Position numbers and translations under genes: made by a program. Below, piece by piece: positions 15,564-24,730 of a DNA stretch of 26,084 nucleotides. The notes under the pieces were generated by a model, which searched no databases, was not told the origin of the DNA, and saw only the letters and a program-made list of their open reading frames with translations. Source of the DNA: a virus; the IMG/VR virus record IMGVR_UViG_3300033144_000944, positions 1 through 26,084 of that record. One strand, written 5' to 3'. Position 1 is the first letter of the stretch; every line of letters starts with the position of its first letter.

Positions 15564-18500
15564 TGGTAACTGCAGCAGTTTTAGTAAATCTTTTTGTTGG
15601 TGGCGGAGCAGTAGCCGCGGCAGGTTTTGCGGGCATAGGTTTTGCAATTGGAGCTATAGTAATCAATTTAGCTATAGCTGCTTTACTGGGGAAAATATTA
15701 GCACCAGATGCACCTAAAAGTGGTAGAGATACTAAGGGTATACAAAATGTAATTCGTAGCAATATAATGCCACGTAGAATTATATACGGAGAAGCTGTAA
15801 CTGGTGGACCCTATGCTGTATTAGAAACTATAGGTATTACTAATAGTATATTAAATATGGTTGTAGTAATATCTGCTCATCCTGTAGAAGATATTATTGG
15901 TGTATTTATAGATGACCAATACGTAAATATATCGGGTAAAACTAGTGGTTCTACCAATATTGATTCTAATGATTTAGATGTTAATTATTTCCTAAATACT
16001 GGGAAGTTTGGTACCGGTGCGGCCGAAGAGCACGTTAAAATTATTAAAGTTAATGGTTGGGGATTTGCAGATAATCAATATGTAACTGATGGGGGAACAT
16101 CTACAGAAGCTGCGAGAGATAGAATTAAGGCCGGTTTAATACAAACCGCATTAACTACAGCATGGGGTGGAGCAGGAGCAACTAGAGACAGCGGTACAGG
16201 TTTATATACAGATAGTGGATATAAACTTACTAACTGTGCATATATTTTTGTAAGTATTAAATTCAACAGAGATGTGTGGTCTGGTTTTCCAAGATTAAAA
16301 TTTCATGTAAAAGGTAAAAGACTTTATAATCCTGAACAAGATCCAACAAACTTCACGGCAGAAGGGGCTGACGTTGGTGGTACTCATGTATTAAATGATC
16401 CCGATACATATACATGGTCTGAAGATTGGTCGTTAAGTATATTAGATTATCTATTAAATACTTCCTACGGTTTGGGAGCAAAAATTTCAGGAACATTAAT
16501 AGAGATAAATTGGACAGAAATGATCCAATCTGTTTTGGATTCTTCGGCGGTTGTTGATACTGGAATCGATGCGGCCACCTCAGCTAGATACACAACTAAT
16601 GGAGTACTAGAAACTAATAGTACTCCTATTTCAAATATGGAAGCGATGCTTACTTCTGGGGGAGGAGAGTTAATATATGCACAAGGTGCTTATAAATTAC
16701 GTCCAGCTATATACAGATTACCGGACTCAATAAATGATATCATAAACGAAGATATGATGGTATCCCCTTTAAGTATAAGAACACATACCCCTAGAGGGGA
16801 CTTGTTTAACAAAGCTGCTGGAGTATTTACGGATAAAGGTACTCTACCTCTTAGACCTAAGTTTGAACCTTCAGATTTTACAATAGTAGATCCATTAGAT
16901 AGTTCTGGACTTAATCCTTTTGAAGTAATTGACGATGAAGAGATAATAAGAGAGTTTGACTTCCCCTTCACAATTAGGGATTTTGAAGCGCAAAGACTTG
17001 CTAGAATACAGTTAGAAAGGGTTAGAAGAGGTTTGGCAGTTACTTTTGAAGCTAACTTAAAAGTATTGAAATTTTCAGTAGGGGACACTGTATACTTAGA
17101 AGTTCTTAGTAATTCTAAGTATGCTAATGAAAGCTTTTTTAATAGGCTAGGCTTAGATGATACAGTACAAAATCGTCCAGAGGCGCCTTTTACCGCATAC
17201 TATAAACAATTCAAAATAGTAGATATGCAGTATACCAAAGATGCAACAATTGAAGTATCAATGATTGAAGAAGCAGAAGAAATATATGACTGGAATGATG
17301 GGGACGCTAGTGCTACACCTAATGCTTTAGAATCAGAAATTATAGCAGATGATCCAACCGGCGTTGTATTACAACCGGATTGGTTTGTAGCTAGTCCACT
17401 GACTGTATTTACAGAAGTCACATCTGCTACTTCGGGTTCCACAGTTACTACTTTAGTAAGATGGAATGCAGCAACTAGGGGTACATTGATAAATGCTGTA
17501 GATCAAGTACATATATCTTTCTACACTCTAGAATATGGCATAGTTACCAATCCTTCTCTAGTAGGGGAACTTAGAGTAGATACTTGGATTCCTGCGGGAA
17601 ATAAAACTTCTGATCATAGTCAAATTTTACAGGGGCCCATCCCTTTAGAAACTTTATTTAAAGACGCAGCAGAATACGATTTTAGAGTTTCTGCCACTAC
17701 TTATGGTGGTAGAACATCTCTTTGGGCTTACCATAGTACAGATATTGGAACAGATTATCTTCCTGGAACTCCTCCAGCTTCGGTTGTAGATACTTTCTAT
17801 ATTAAACCTATAAATGGTACCGCTATAAAAAATGGTTTAGGTACTCTAACTGTAGAGGCTCATTCTATTGTAGGTGGAATAGATACTTTACTTTCAGCAG
17901 GTACTATTCAATTATATGTGGGAACTACCTTAGTAGAGGTAGCTTCTCCCGGTAACTTTACATCTCCTTCAGATGGCTATACTGGCACGTTTGATATAGA
18001 TGATATAACAGGTAGTATAATAGTAGAATTAAAAGATGGTCCAGCAGGAACTATTCTAGATACTATTACACTTGTAGATATTGATGATGGGTTAGCTGGG
18101 GGGGACGCATTTTACGGATATATAGAAGCAACTAATGGTTTAGCTTGGACTCAAGCAACTAATGGTGGAGCTTGGAATCCCGGATCACCTACTACTCAAC
18201 TTGACTTCACTGTAGTTCAAAATGGGAATATAGTAGCTCAAGATGCTTATTTAGTTACTAGAGATGCAGCAGGATTATTAACTGGAAGCGCGGCCACTCA
18301 CAGTGTTTCACCGGGAGATTTTGCCGATTCACCTGGAAATATAGCTATAGTTCCTAGTGGTAGTGGAACTCAAGCTTTTACTGTAGTATTTGAATATACT
18401 AATGGGACGGACGGAATCTCAGTAGGAGAAACAGTACTTACATCTGTGGGGGCAGATGATGGTATTGCAGGTGGCACTGGTGTAGCGGTACGTCATGTTA

Positions 18501-18664
18501 ATATGTATAATCTTAATGATAATACTGTAGCAGATCCTACTGGGGGCACCTTTGCTATACCAATCTCAGGCACTAACGCTAGTGATGGTTGGACATTAAA
18601 TGTAATGCATCTTCACCACAGGATCCTAGTTGGTCTTCTACCTCTATATATGCTACAAGAGTAG
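15563..18664 (+). CDS. J-type host specificity protein / central hub (N-terminal portion, frame interrupted)
   Basis: The 1033-residue tail tip protein of the lambda J / COG4733 type. Residues about 5-45 are Gly/Ala-rich and hydrophobic (membrane-like, as in such proteins where it may fuse the role of gpI). Then RRIIYGEAVTGGPYAVLE, a typical family motif, hub domains including WSLSILDYLLNTSYGLGA and EAQRLARIQLERVRRG, and after residue about 620 fibronectin-like and repeat domains. The true coding sequence appears to leave this frame near 18605, inside repeat unit A; the last 20 residues before the stop are out-of-frame. The natural continuation is read in another frame up to about 19075 and then again in this frame as the gene that ends at 24730. 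Confidence 0.85.
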   Translation: MVTAAVLVNLFVGGGAVAAAGFAGIGFAIGAIVINLAIAALLGKILAPDAPKSGRDTKGIQNVIRSNIMPRRIIYGEAVTGGPYAVLETIGITNSILNMVVVISAHPVEDIIGVFIDDQYVNISGKTSGSTNIDSNDLDVNYFLNTGKFGTGAAEEHVKIIKVNGWGFADNQYVTDGGTSTEAARDRIKAGLIQTALTTAWGGAGATRDSGTGLYTDSGYKLTNCAYIFVSIKFNRDVWSGFPRLKFHVKGKRLYNPEQDPTNFTAEGADVGGTHVLNDPDTYTWSEDWSLSILDYLLNTSYGLGAKISGTLIEINWTEMIQSVLDSSAVVDTGIDAATSARYTTNGVLETNSTPISNMEAMLTSGGGELIYAQGAYKLRPAIYRLPDSINDIINEDMMVSPLSIRTHTPRGDLFNKAAGVFTDKGTLPLRPKFEPSDFTIVDPLDSSGLNPFEVIDDEEIIREFDFPFTIRDFEAQRLARIQLERVRRGLAVTFEANLKVLKFSVGDTVYLEVLSNSKYANESFFNRLGLDDTVQNRPEAPFTAYYKQFKIVDMQYTKDATIEVSMIEEAEEIYDWNDGDASATPNALESEIIADDPTGVVLQPDWFVASPLTVFTEVTSATSGSTVTTLVRWNAATRGTLINAVDQVHISFYTLEYGIVTNPSLVGELRVDTWIPAGNKTSDHSQILQGPIPLETLFKDAAEYDFRVSATTYGGRTSLWAYHSTDIGTDYLPGTPPASVVDTFYIKPINGTAIKNGLGTLTVEAHSIVGGIDTLLSAGTIQLYVGTTLVEVASPGNFTSPSDGYTGTFDIDDITGSIIVELKDGPAGTILDTITLVDIDDGLAGGDAFYGYIEATNGLAWTQATNGGAWNPGSPTTQLDFTVVQNGNIVAQDAYLVTRDAAGLLTGSAATHSVSPGDFADSPGNIAIVPSGSGTQAFTVVFEYTNGTDGISVGETVLTSVGADDGIAGGTGVAVRHVNMYNLNDNTVADPTGGTFAIPISGTNASDGWTLNVMHLHHRILVGLLPLYMLQE

Positions 18665-19435
18665 ATGGAGTAATAGGTCTTACCGGTCAAGCGGTACGTC
18701 ATGTTAATATGTATAATCTTAATGATAATACTGTAGCAGATCCTACTGGGGGCACATTTAATACCCCAATCTCAGGCACTAATGCTAGTGATGGTTGGAC
18801 ATTAAATGTACCATCTTTGGCCTCAAATGGGGACATAGTATATGTAACTACTAGAACATTTACAAATGATGCCGGATCTCCACAAGACCCTAGTTGGTCA
18901 TCTACTTCTATATATGCCCAAAGAACTGATGGTGCTACCGGTGCTACTGGTGTAGCAACTCGTCATGTTAATATGTATAATCTTAATGATAATACTGTAG
19001 CAGATCCTACTGGGGGCACCTTTGCTATACCAATCTCAGGCACTAACGCTAGTGATGGTTGGACATTAAATGTACGACGATGCATCCTCTCCTCAAGACC
19101 CTAGTTGGTCAGCTACTTCTATATATGCTACAAGAGTAGATGGAGTAATAGGTCTTACCGGTCAAGCAGTACGTCATGTCAACATGTATAATCTTAATGA
19201 TAATACTGTAGCAGATACTGCTGGGGGCACATTTAATACCCCAATCTCCGGCACTAATGCTAGTGATGGTTGGACATTAAATGTACCATCTTTAGCATTA
19301 GATGGAGATATAGTATATGTAACTACTAGAACATTTACAAATGATGCTGGATCTCCACAAGATCCTGCTTGGTCAGCCACTTCAATTTATGCTCAAAGAA
19401 CGGATGGAGCTACTGGTGCTACTGGTGCTACAGGA
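18491..19435 (+). repeat. Four tandem repeat units A-B-A'-B' in the tail fibre
   Basis: Units begin at CGTCATGT at 18491, 18697, 18961 and 19172. B (18697-18960) and B' (19172-19435) are full length, 264 bases or 88 codons. A is 206 and A' 211 bases because both lack the part after TTAAATGTA that encodes PSLA..GDIVYVTTRTFTND. The first 114 bases of A and A' (18491-18604, 18961-19074) are identical, while their right halves differ at many silent sites. The encoded module carries RHVNMYNLNDNTVAD, SGTNASDGWTLN and SPQDPxW, with a linker that in B becomes collagen-like (GATGATG). Confidence 0.92.
18589..19104 (+). pseudogene. Middle segment of the J/fibre gene, out of frame
   Basis: About 160 codons between the two frame breaks. 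It reads ASSPQDPSWSSTSIYATRVDG, then one complete repeat unit (RHVNMYNLNDNTVADPTGG ... NVPSLASNGDIVYVTTRTF ... SIYAQRTDGATGATG) and the start of a third. The nominal start is a TTG inside the first unit with no ribosome site, and the last residues (RRCILSSRP) are out-of-frame, so this is not a separate gene. It is the central part of one long coding sequence that has been split by deletions of about 58 and 53 bases in the units on each side. Either the gene is genuinely broken here or the assembly has lost sequence at repeats. Confidence 0.7.
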
Positions 19436-22400
19436 GCAGACGGATCCGTAGGTTGGGGTCACGATTTAATATTCTCTGTTGGTTCTTCTCCGGACGATCC
19501 AGCATTAGTAGTACAATGGACTTCAGGAACTATATGGACAGCAGCTGGGTTAACTTTCCCTATAGATGCCGGAGACACCGGAGTAATGTCTGCTAGAACT
19601 TTTATATATTTTAACGGTGCTAGCCCTATACCAACTACTATGTCTTTAACTACGAGTGCAGTAACTTCTGTAGGATTAGATAAAATATTAGTAGCAGTAG
19701 CAGAAAATACTACTACAGAAGCATTTTTCCAAGTATTCGGTGGTAGAGGTGGATTAAAAATTGCAGGGGACGAAATAGCGGCTAACTCTATAATAGCAAA
19801 TAATGTTAATGCTAGTTTCTTTACAGGTAGAACCTTCCAAACTAGAGCACTTCTGTCAGAACAAACATCACCGTTTTCTACTAACCCTAGAGCTTCAATG
19901 CATGAAGGTGGATTTACTTTACAAGATGCGGAAGACAACTCTGTATTTGAAGCAGATGCTACCGATGGACATTTAATAGTTGGTGGTACTTCTGATATTA
20001 ATAATATTAGTGCCACTTCTATACAAGGTTGGGCTCAATCAGCTATAGATGCTATAGCAGATAGATTAGGAACTGTAGGTCCTACAAATCCAACTGGTGG
20101 ATCATTTACTTTCGCATCTTTACCCTTAGATATACCAGGTACAAGTGATGCAACTATTACGGGTGATACCCCAACTTCTGGGGTACTTAGTCATAAGGGT
20201 GGGGAAACTGTAAGTTTATCTTGCAGAGTATATGATGCTACTTTTGGATTCTTTTCTACTAACCAAAATTTTGTATCTCCAAGTTATGATGTTCAATTTA
20301 GAAGAGCTGTAAGTCCTTATACTGTTTGGGGAGATATAGGGGCACCACAAACTGTAACTGGAACATCTTTAAACGTGTTTGATCAGGAAATAGCAAAGTG
20401 GGAATGTTCCTTTAGAATAAATACAACAGCTTTAATGACAGATGTTACTGGTGTTGACGCAACTGATTATAAATATCGAGCTGTTGTTTCGTATAATTCT
20501 GGATCCTTTAGTGCTATTAGTAGGATTACTGCTTTTACTTATGCAGAACCAATATTTGGAGATGCTGCAGAAGGTAACGTCAGCAATACCGGAACACCAC
20601 TCGACAATCAGATTGCTATCTGGACTAATTCTACGACCATTGAAGGTGTTACAAACCTGACTTATGATGGTACAGACTTTGATGTAAATGCCAACCTCTT
20701 CATTGGTGGGGATGCTATAGGTCACTTTGAGACTGTTAGCGGGGTAGAAGGGTCAGTTCAAGCTGACGGAAAGGAGGGTTCGACTGGATTCTTTGCCGGC
20801 TATGCTGTTGGCAATAGATCCGGATTCTTCGACAATGTTGGAACGTTAACAACTAATCAGATCGCCGTATACGACCAATTGAATGCTCAGTATGTTCTAA
20901 GATATAACGGTGACGCGTCTAGTCATCGTGTAGCTCTTTATAATGACGGCACATTAAAATTCCAGACCTTAACAACTGGAGTCTTGGTTGTAGGGGACGT
21001 AGGCGCATCGACATTCAGTGGTGTAGCTTTAACTACCGCAGGTGCTGCAACTAACTTCCTTGATGAGACAGGTGCGTACTCTGTGCCTGGCGGCACAGGT
21101 GGAACAGTAACTACTGTTTCAGTTGTTTCTGCTAATGGTATCAGTGGTACAGTTGCAACAGCAACTACAACTCCAGCAATCACGCTTGCCTTAGATGATA
21201 TTACTCCTGAGAGTATTGTAATTACTCCAGCTTCACCTCAAAATTTCACTGAAATTAGTAGTAGTATTGGTACATTTTTCATACGGCCAGCTAATGGTAT
21301 ATTAAGCGTATCTAAATCTGGTACACAATCTCGAGTTAGAGCGTATGGCCCTACAGCAGGTGGATTTCTTTATACTTCTATAACTCATAATGATACTGAT
21401 GGGTGGGTAGAAAGTAATACCGGTGTACTAAACGTAGTAGGTGATAGTGATGTAGTTATAAGAACACAAGGAAATGAGCCTACTATCACGTGTACATCTG
21501 GTGGAGCAGTTACGATAAAGCATAATGTTAGTGCTAAATTCGCAACTACTTCTACTGGGGTAGCTATAACAGGTGGTTTAACAACTACTACAACAGTTGC
21601 AGCTACGGGTAACGTTACGGGCGCGAACCTTTCAGGTTCAAACACTGGAGACAATGCGGGTGTAACAGCAGTTACAGGTGGCACAGGTGTAGATTCTACA
21701 GGAGGTAATACTCCAGATATTACACTAGATGTTGCTGAATTAGCAGTTGGTGGTACATTACTTGCAACTGATCATCTTATAGCTGCTAATGCTGCGGTAA
21801 GTAATAAACAATTAATATCGTCTATACCTTTAAGTATATTTAATGATGATATTGGTGCTGGTGGTGGGGGTACAGTTGGAGGTACAGGTACTGATAACTT
21901 TTTAGCTGTTTGGAACGGTACTGCTAACATTGATGCTGGGGATAGTTTTCTTGTAACGAATGCCGTTGACAAGTCTGCTGTAGAAGCTATCGCGGGTGCT
22001 TGGTCTTTCAGTGGATTAAACACAGTGACAGGTGGTTCACTGCGATTCAACGACGGTGTAGACTGCATATTTGGAACTACCTCTGATGTTGCTATTAATT
22101 TCAATGGTGTTACTACCTTCGACATACAGATGATAAGTGGGGTAGACTTCCTTCTAAGGGGTGGAAGTGCGGGTTCAAAACCGATGATTGATGCTAGCTC
22201 CAATAGTCATGTGGCATTGTATTGGAACGGTAGTGTTAAGTTCATAACACAAACAACGGGAGTAGGTATAACTGGAACTTTGGCAGCAACAACTGTCACT
22301 GGTGCTAATGTAACTACGGGTGCTGATCCGGGGCATACGCATACTACTGCTAGTATTACCGGACTATCGGGCACTAACACCGGTGACAATGCGGGTGTAA

Positions 22401-24730
22401 CATCGGTTACAGGTGGTGTAGGTATTGATTCAACAGGGGGTACTACTCCAAGTATCACATTAGATGTTTCTGAATTAGGTCTCGGTGGTACATTACTTGC
22501 AACTGATCATCTTGTAGCTGCTAATGCTTCAGTAAGTAATCGTCAAGTAATTTCATCTATACCATTAAGTATATTTAATAATAATTCTGGTTGGACAAGT
22601 AATACTGGTACAGTAACAAGTGTTACAGGTGGCACAGGTGTAGATTCAACAGGGGGTACTACTCCAAGTATCACATTAGATGTTAACGAGTTAGCAGTTG
22701 GTGGTACACTACTTGCAACTGATCACCTTATAGCTGCTAACTCTACAGTAAGTAATAAACAATTAATATCATCTATTCCACTAAGTATTTTTAATGATGA
22801 TATAGGTGCTGGCGGAGCTTTCCTTCCTTTAGCTGGTGGCGCACTGACAGGTGCCACAAGCATCTCTGCTCAGTTTACGGTCTTACCACAGAACCTGATA
22901 ATGCTAGATGCTGATGCAACGACACTTCGTTCGTATATTGCAACGAAAGACGTAGCAGGAGTAGAGCGTAAGATTCTGGTTCGTGGTTCCTCACTCGATA
23001 GAATTAACATATCGAACGTGAACTTCGATACGAACATTCAGTACAAGACCCTTTTGATGTTCAATGGGTCGGAGAACCTCACGATTGGTGGTGACCTCAA
23101 TATAGGGGGTGACGCTACAGGTCACTTTGAAACTGTTAGTGGGATAGAAGGTTCTGTACAAGCTGACGGAAAGGAAGGTTCCACTGGATTTTTTGCAGGT
23201 TACTCTGTTGGTAATAGATCTGGATTCTACGATAACGCCGGAACGTTGACAACTAATCAGATTGGCATATACGATCAACTGAATACTCAGTATGTTCTAA
23301 GGTATAACGGTGACGCGTCTAGCCATCGTGTAGCTCTTTACAATGACGGCACATTAAAATTTCAGACCTTAACAACTGGAGTCCTGGTTGTAGGAGATGT
23401 AGGTGCAACAACCTTTAATGGTGGAACTCTTTCAGGTTCAAATACTGGAGATAATACAGTTAACACCAGCGTAAACCTATCCGACTACTCTGGTGACGCA
23501 GACTCGGCAACCACTCGTGGTAACCGTCGTGTCAATAGCACAGCAACTAACATGCCTACGGCTAGTACCTTCTGGTCTATGATGACGTATGGCAATGGTT
23601 CAAATGTTGCTGCTCAGTTAGCTACACATTTTACGACTGGTGACACTTACGTTAGAGCATTCAATACGGTATGGTCTTCTTGGACCCAACTAGGTTCTGG
23701 CTCAGTAGCGTTTAATGATTTGACCAGTAAGACAAGTGGCACAGGTAATTACACAACTACAGGTGACTTCACCGCAGACAACTTCGAAGCTACTGGTCTT
23801 GGACCGAACAGTACTCCAGGAACTGATGATTCTTACTTTGGCGGGTATGGAGTGTTGGGTAGTCGTGCTAGTACTACTTACGTCAGTAATGTTGCTGGAG
23901 CCGTCTCACTAAATCACACTGGCATTCACGGCACTAATATAAAACTCGCAACGACTACAACTGGTGTTGCTATAACGGGGGGTATTACGGTTACGTCAAC
24001 TACGCTGGTAACCAATCTAAATGCTGACAGACTTGACAGTGTTCACGGCTCTTCATTCCTACGATCAGATGCTGCGGATCAGAAGACCTCCGGCAACCTA
24101 AGATTCAATGACAACATTCAGTTGAATTTTGGTAATGGGGACGACGTTGATATGTACTTTAGTGGCGTAGACTTCTTTATTGATATGCCAGCTACGACAT
24201 CAGACTTTAGAGTGCGTGGTGGCACTGGTGGCACTGAAGTAATGTTTGCTGGTATCGCAAACGGTCAGGCTATAATGTATTACAATGGTCTCCCCGGTAT
24301 TCAGACTCAAAGTCATACGGCAACGGGTAACACTTCAGGGGGCACGGTTACAGATCATGAGAATAGTCCTAGAGACTTGGGATTCAATGATGTTAAAGTC
24401 ACTGACAATAACCCTGCTTCCGTAACCCTTGCGGCAAACCAGTGTGGTTCCTCAATCGTGATGGATGACAACACAGCATTCACAGTTACGCTGCCAGCAT
24501 CGACCGGACTAGATTTCCCAGTGGGGGGAATGACTATACTTATTAATGCTAATACTTCAGCAGTTAATATGACTATAGTGGACACAGCCTCTGCTACTTG
24601 TTACTATATGAGCGGTACTGCTAGGACTGATATTGCGGGTACTGCTACATTGGGTCCGGGTGGAGTTGCTACTATATACAGACAAGAAGCGGCCATATTT
24701 TTAATCTGGGGAACAGGTATAACACCATGA
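19070..24730 (+). CDS. Long repeat-rich tail fibre (C-terminal portion of the J/fibre gene)
   Basis: An 1886-residue open frame, in the same frame as the J-type gene. Its first ATG lies inside repeat unit A' without a ribosome site. It begins with the end of the repeat array and a collagen-like GATGATGATGADG stretch. GGRGGLKIAGDEIAANSIIANN (about residues 220-245) resembles the I-A-G-x-I/A-N-x-I pattern I associate with J-protein C-terminal regions, which supports one continuous J/fibre protein of about 3,000 residues. Further on come a 322-base duplicated module, three copies of a TGGxGxDSTGGxTPxITLDV / SxKQLISSIPLSIF module, and a terminal beta-rich tip ending IFLIWGTGITP. No S74 peptidase chaperone domain is visible. 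It probably forms the receptor-binding central fibre. The stop overlaps the next ATG. Confidence 0.8.
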   Translation: MYDDASSPQDPSWSATSIYATRVDGVIGLTGQAVRHVNMYNLNDNTVADTAGGTFNTPISGTNASDGWTLNVPSLALDGDIVYVTTRTFTNDAGSPQDPAWSATSIYAQRTDGATGATGATGADGSVGWGHDLIFSVGSSPDDPALVVQWTSGTIWTAAGLTFPIDAGDTGVMSARTFIYFNGASPIPTTMSLTTSAVTSVGLDKILVAVAENTTTEAFFQVFGGRGGLKIAGDEIAANSIIANNVNASFFTGRTFQTRALLSEQTSPFSTNPRASMHEGGFTLQDAEDNSVFEADATDGHLIVGGTSDINNISATSIQGWAQSAIDAIADRLGTVGPTNPTGGSFTFASLPLDIPGTSDATITGDTPTSGVLSHKGGETVSLSCRVYDATFGFFSTNQNFVSPSYDVQFRRAVSPYTVWGDIGAPQTVTGTSLNVFDQEIAKWECSFRINTTALMTDVTGVDATDYKYRAVVSYNSGSFSAISRITAFTYAEPIFGDAAEGNVSNTGTPLDNQIAIWTNSTTIEGVTNLTYDGTDFDVNANLFIGGDAIGHFETVSGVEGSVQADGKEGSTGFFAGYAVGNRSGFFDNVGTLTTNQIAVYDQLNAQYVLRYNGDASSHRVALYNDGTLKFQTLTTGVLVVGDVGASTFSGVALTTAGAATNFLDETGAYSVPGGTGGTVTTVSVVSANGISGTVATATTTPAITLALDDITPESIVITPASPQNFTEISSSIGTFFIRPANGILSVSKSGTQSRVRAYGPTAGGFLYTSITHNDTDGWVESNTGVLNVVGDSDVVIRTQGNEPTITCTSGGAVTIKHNVSAKFATTSTGVAITGGLTTTTTVAATGNVTGANLSGSNTGDNAGVTAVTGGTGVDSTGGNTPDITLDVAELAVGGTLLATDHLIAANAAVSNKQLISSIPLSIFNDDIGAGGGGTVGGTGTDNFLAVWNGTANIDAGDSFLVTNAVDKSAVEAIAGAWSFSGLNTVTGGSLRFNDGVDCIFGTTSDVAINFNGVTTFDIQMISGVDFLLRGGSAGSKPMIDASSNSHVALYWNGSVKFITQTTGVGITGTLAATTVTGANVTTGADPGHTHTTASITGLSGTNTGDNAGVTSVTGGVGIDSTGGTTPSITLDVSELGLGGTLLATDHLVAANASVSNRQVISSIPLSIFNNNSGWTSNTGTVTSVTGGTGVDSTGGTTPSITLDVNELAVGGTLLATDHLIAANSTVSNKQLISSIPLSIFNDDIGAGGAFLPLAGGALTGATSISAQFTVLPQNLIMLDADATTLRSYIATKDVAGVERKILVRGSSLDRINISNVNFDTNIQYKTLLMFNGSENLTIGGDLNIGGDATGHFETVSGIEGSVQADGKEGSTGFFAGYSVGNRSGFYDNAGTLTTNQIGIYDQLNTQYVLRYNGDASSHRVALYNDGTLKFQTLTTGVLVVGDVGATTFNGGTLSGSNTGDNTVNTSVNLSDYSGDADSATTRGNRRVNSTATNMPTASTFWSMMTYGNGSNVAAQLATHFTTGDTYVRAFNTVWSSWTQLGSGSVAFNDLTSKTSGTGNYTTTGDFTADNFEATGLGPNSTPGTDDSYFGGYGVLGSRASTTYVSNVAGAVSLNHTGIHGTNIKLATTTTGVAITGGITVTSTTLVTNLNADRLDSVHGSSFLRSDAADQKTSGNLRFNDNIQLNFGNGDDVDMYFSGVDFFIDMPATTSDFRVRGGTGGTEVMFAGIANGQAIMYYNGLPGIQTQSHTATGNTSGGTVTDHENSPRDLGFNDVKVTDNNPASVTLAANQCGSSIVMDDNTAFTVTLPASTGLDFPVGGMTILINANTSAVNMTIVDTASATCYYMSGTARTDIAGTATLGPGGVATIYRQEAAIFLIWGTGITP
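20701..21022 (+). repeat. Fibre repeat module, copy 1 of 2
   Basis: This segment matches 23101-23422 at an exact offset of 2400 bases with no gap and only scattered, mostly silent differences. It encodes IGGDA.GHFETVSG, then VQADGKEGSTGFFAGY, VGNRSGF, QYVLRYNGDASSHRVALYN and TLTTGVLVVGDVGA. Both copies are richer in C-ending codons than their surroundings, suggesting that the module moved as a block. Confidence 0.93.
21632..22816 (+). repeat. Three copies of an STGG / LISSIPLSIF fibre module
   Basis: Copies lie at about 21632-21864, 22371-22590 and 22607-22816. Each encodes VT.VTGG.G(V/I)DSTGG.TP.ITLDV.EL..GGTLLATDHL(I/V)AAN..VSN(K/R)Q(L/V)ISSIPLSIF. The first is separated from the second by about 500 bases of other fibre sequence; the second and third are nearly adjacent. 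The repeats are in frame and diverged mostly at silent positions. They are probably trimeric beta-repeats of the fibre shaft and are substrates for recombination. Confidence 0.9.
23101..23422 (+). repeat. Fibre repeat module, copy 2 of 2
   Basis: Second copy of the module at 20701-21022. The length is the same, so both copies stay in frame. Differences include A-to-S, V-to-A and A-to-G changes in the VGNRSGF(F/Y)DN(V/A)GTLTTNQI(A/G) part. Preserved spacing and mainly synonymous changes indicate a functional structural unit maintained after duplication. Confidence 0.93.

Noticed and set aside
18589-18664. Programmed ribosomal frameshifting as explanation of the J/fibre break
   Set aside because: The zero-frame codons at the first junction (ACA TTA AAT GTA ATG) do not contain an X XXY YYZ heptamer, the second junction would need a shift in the other direction, and both coincide with loss of 53-58 bases of repeat. 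Deletion explains it better.
18491-24730. CRISPR array or diversity-generating retroelement
   Set aside because: The repeats are long, in-frame protein modules without regular short spacers. No reverse transcriptase, template repeat or adenine-biased variable region was seen in the window.
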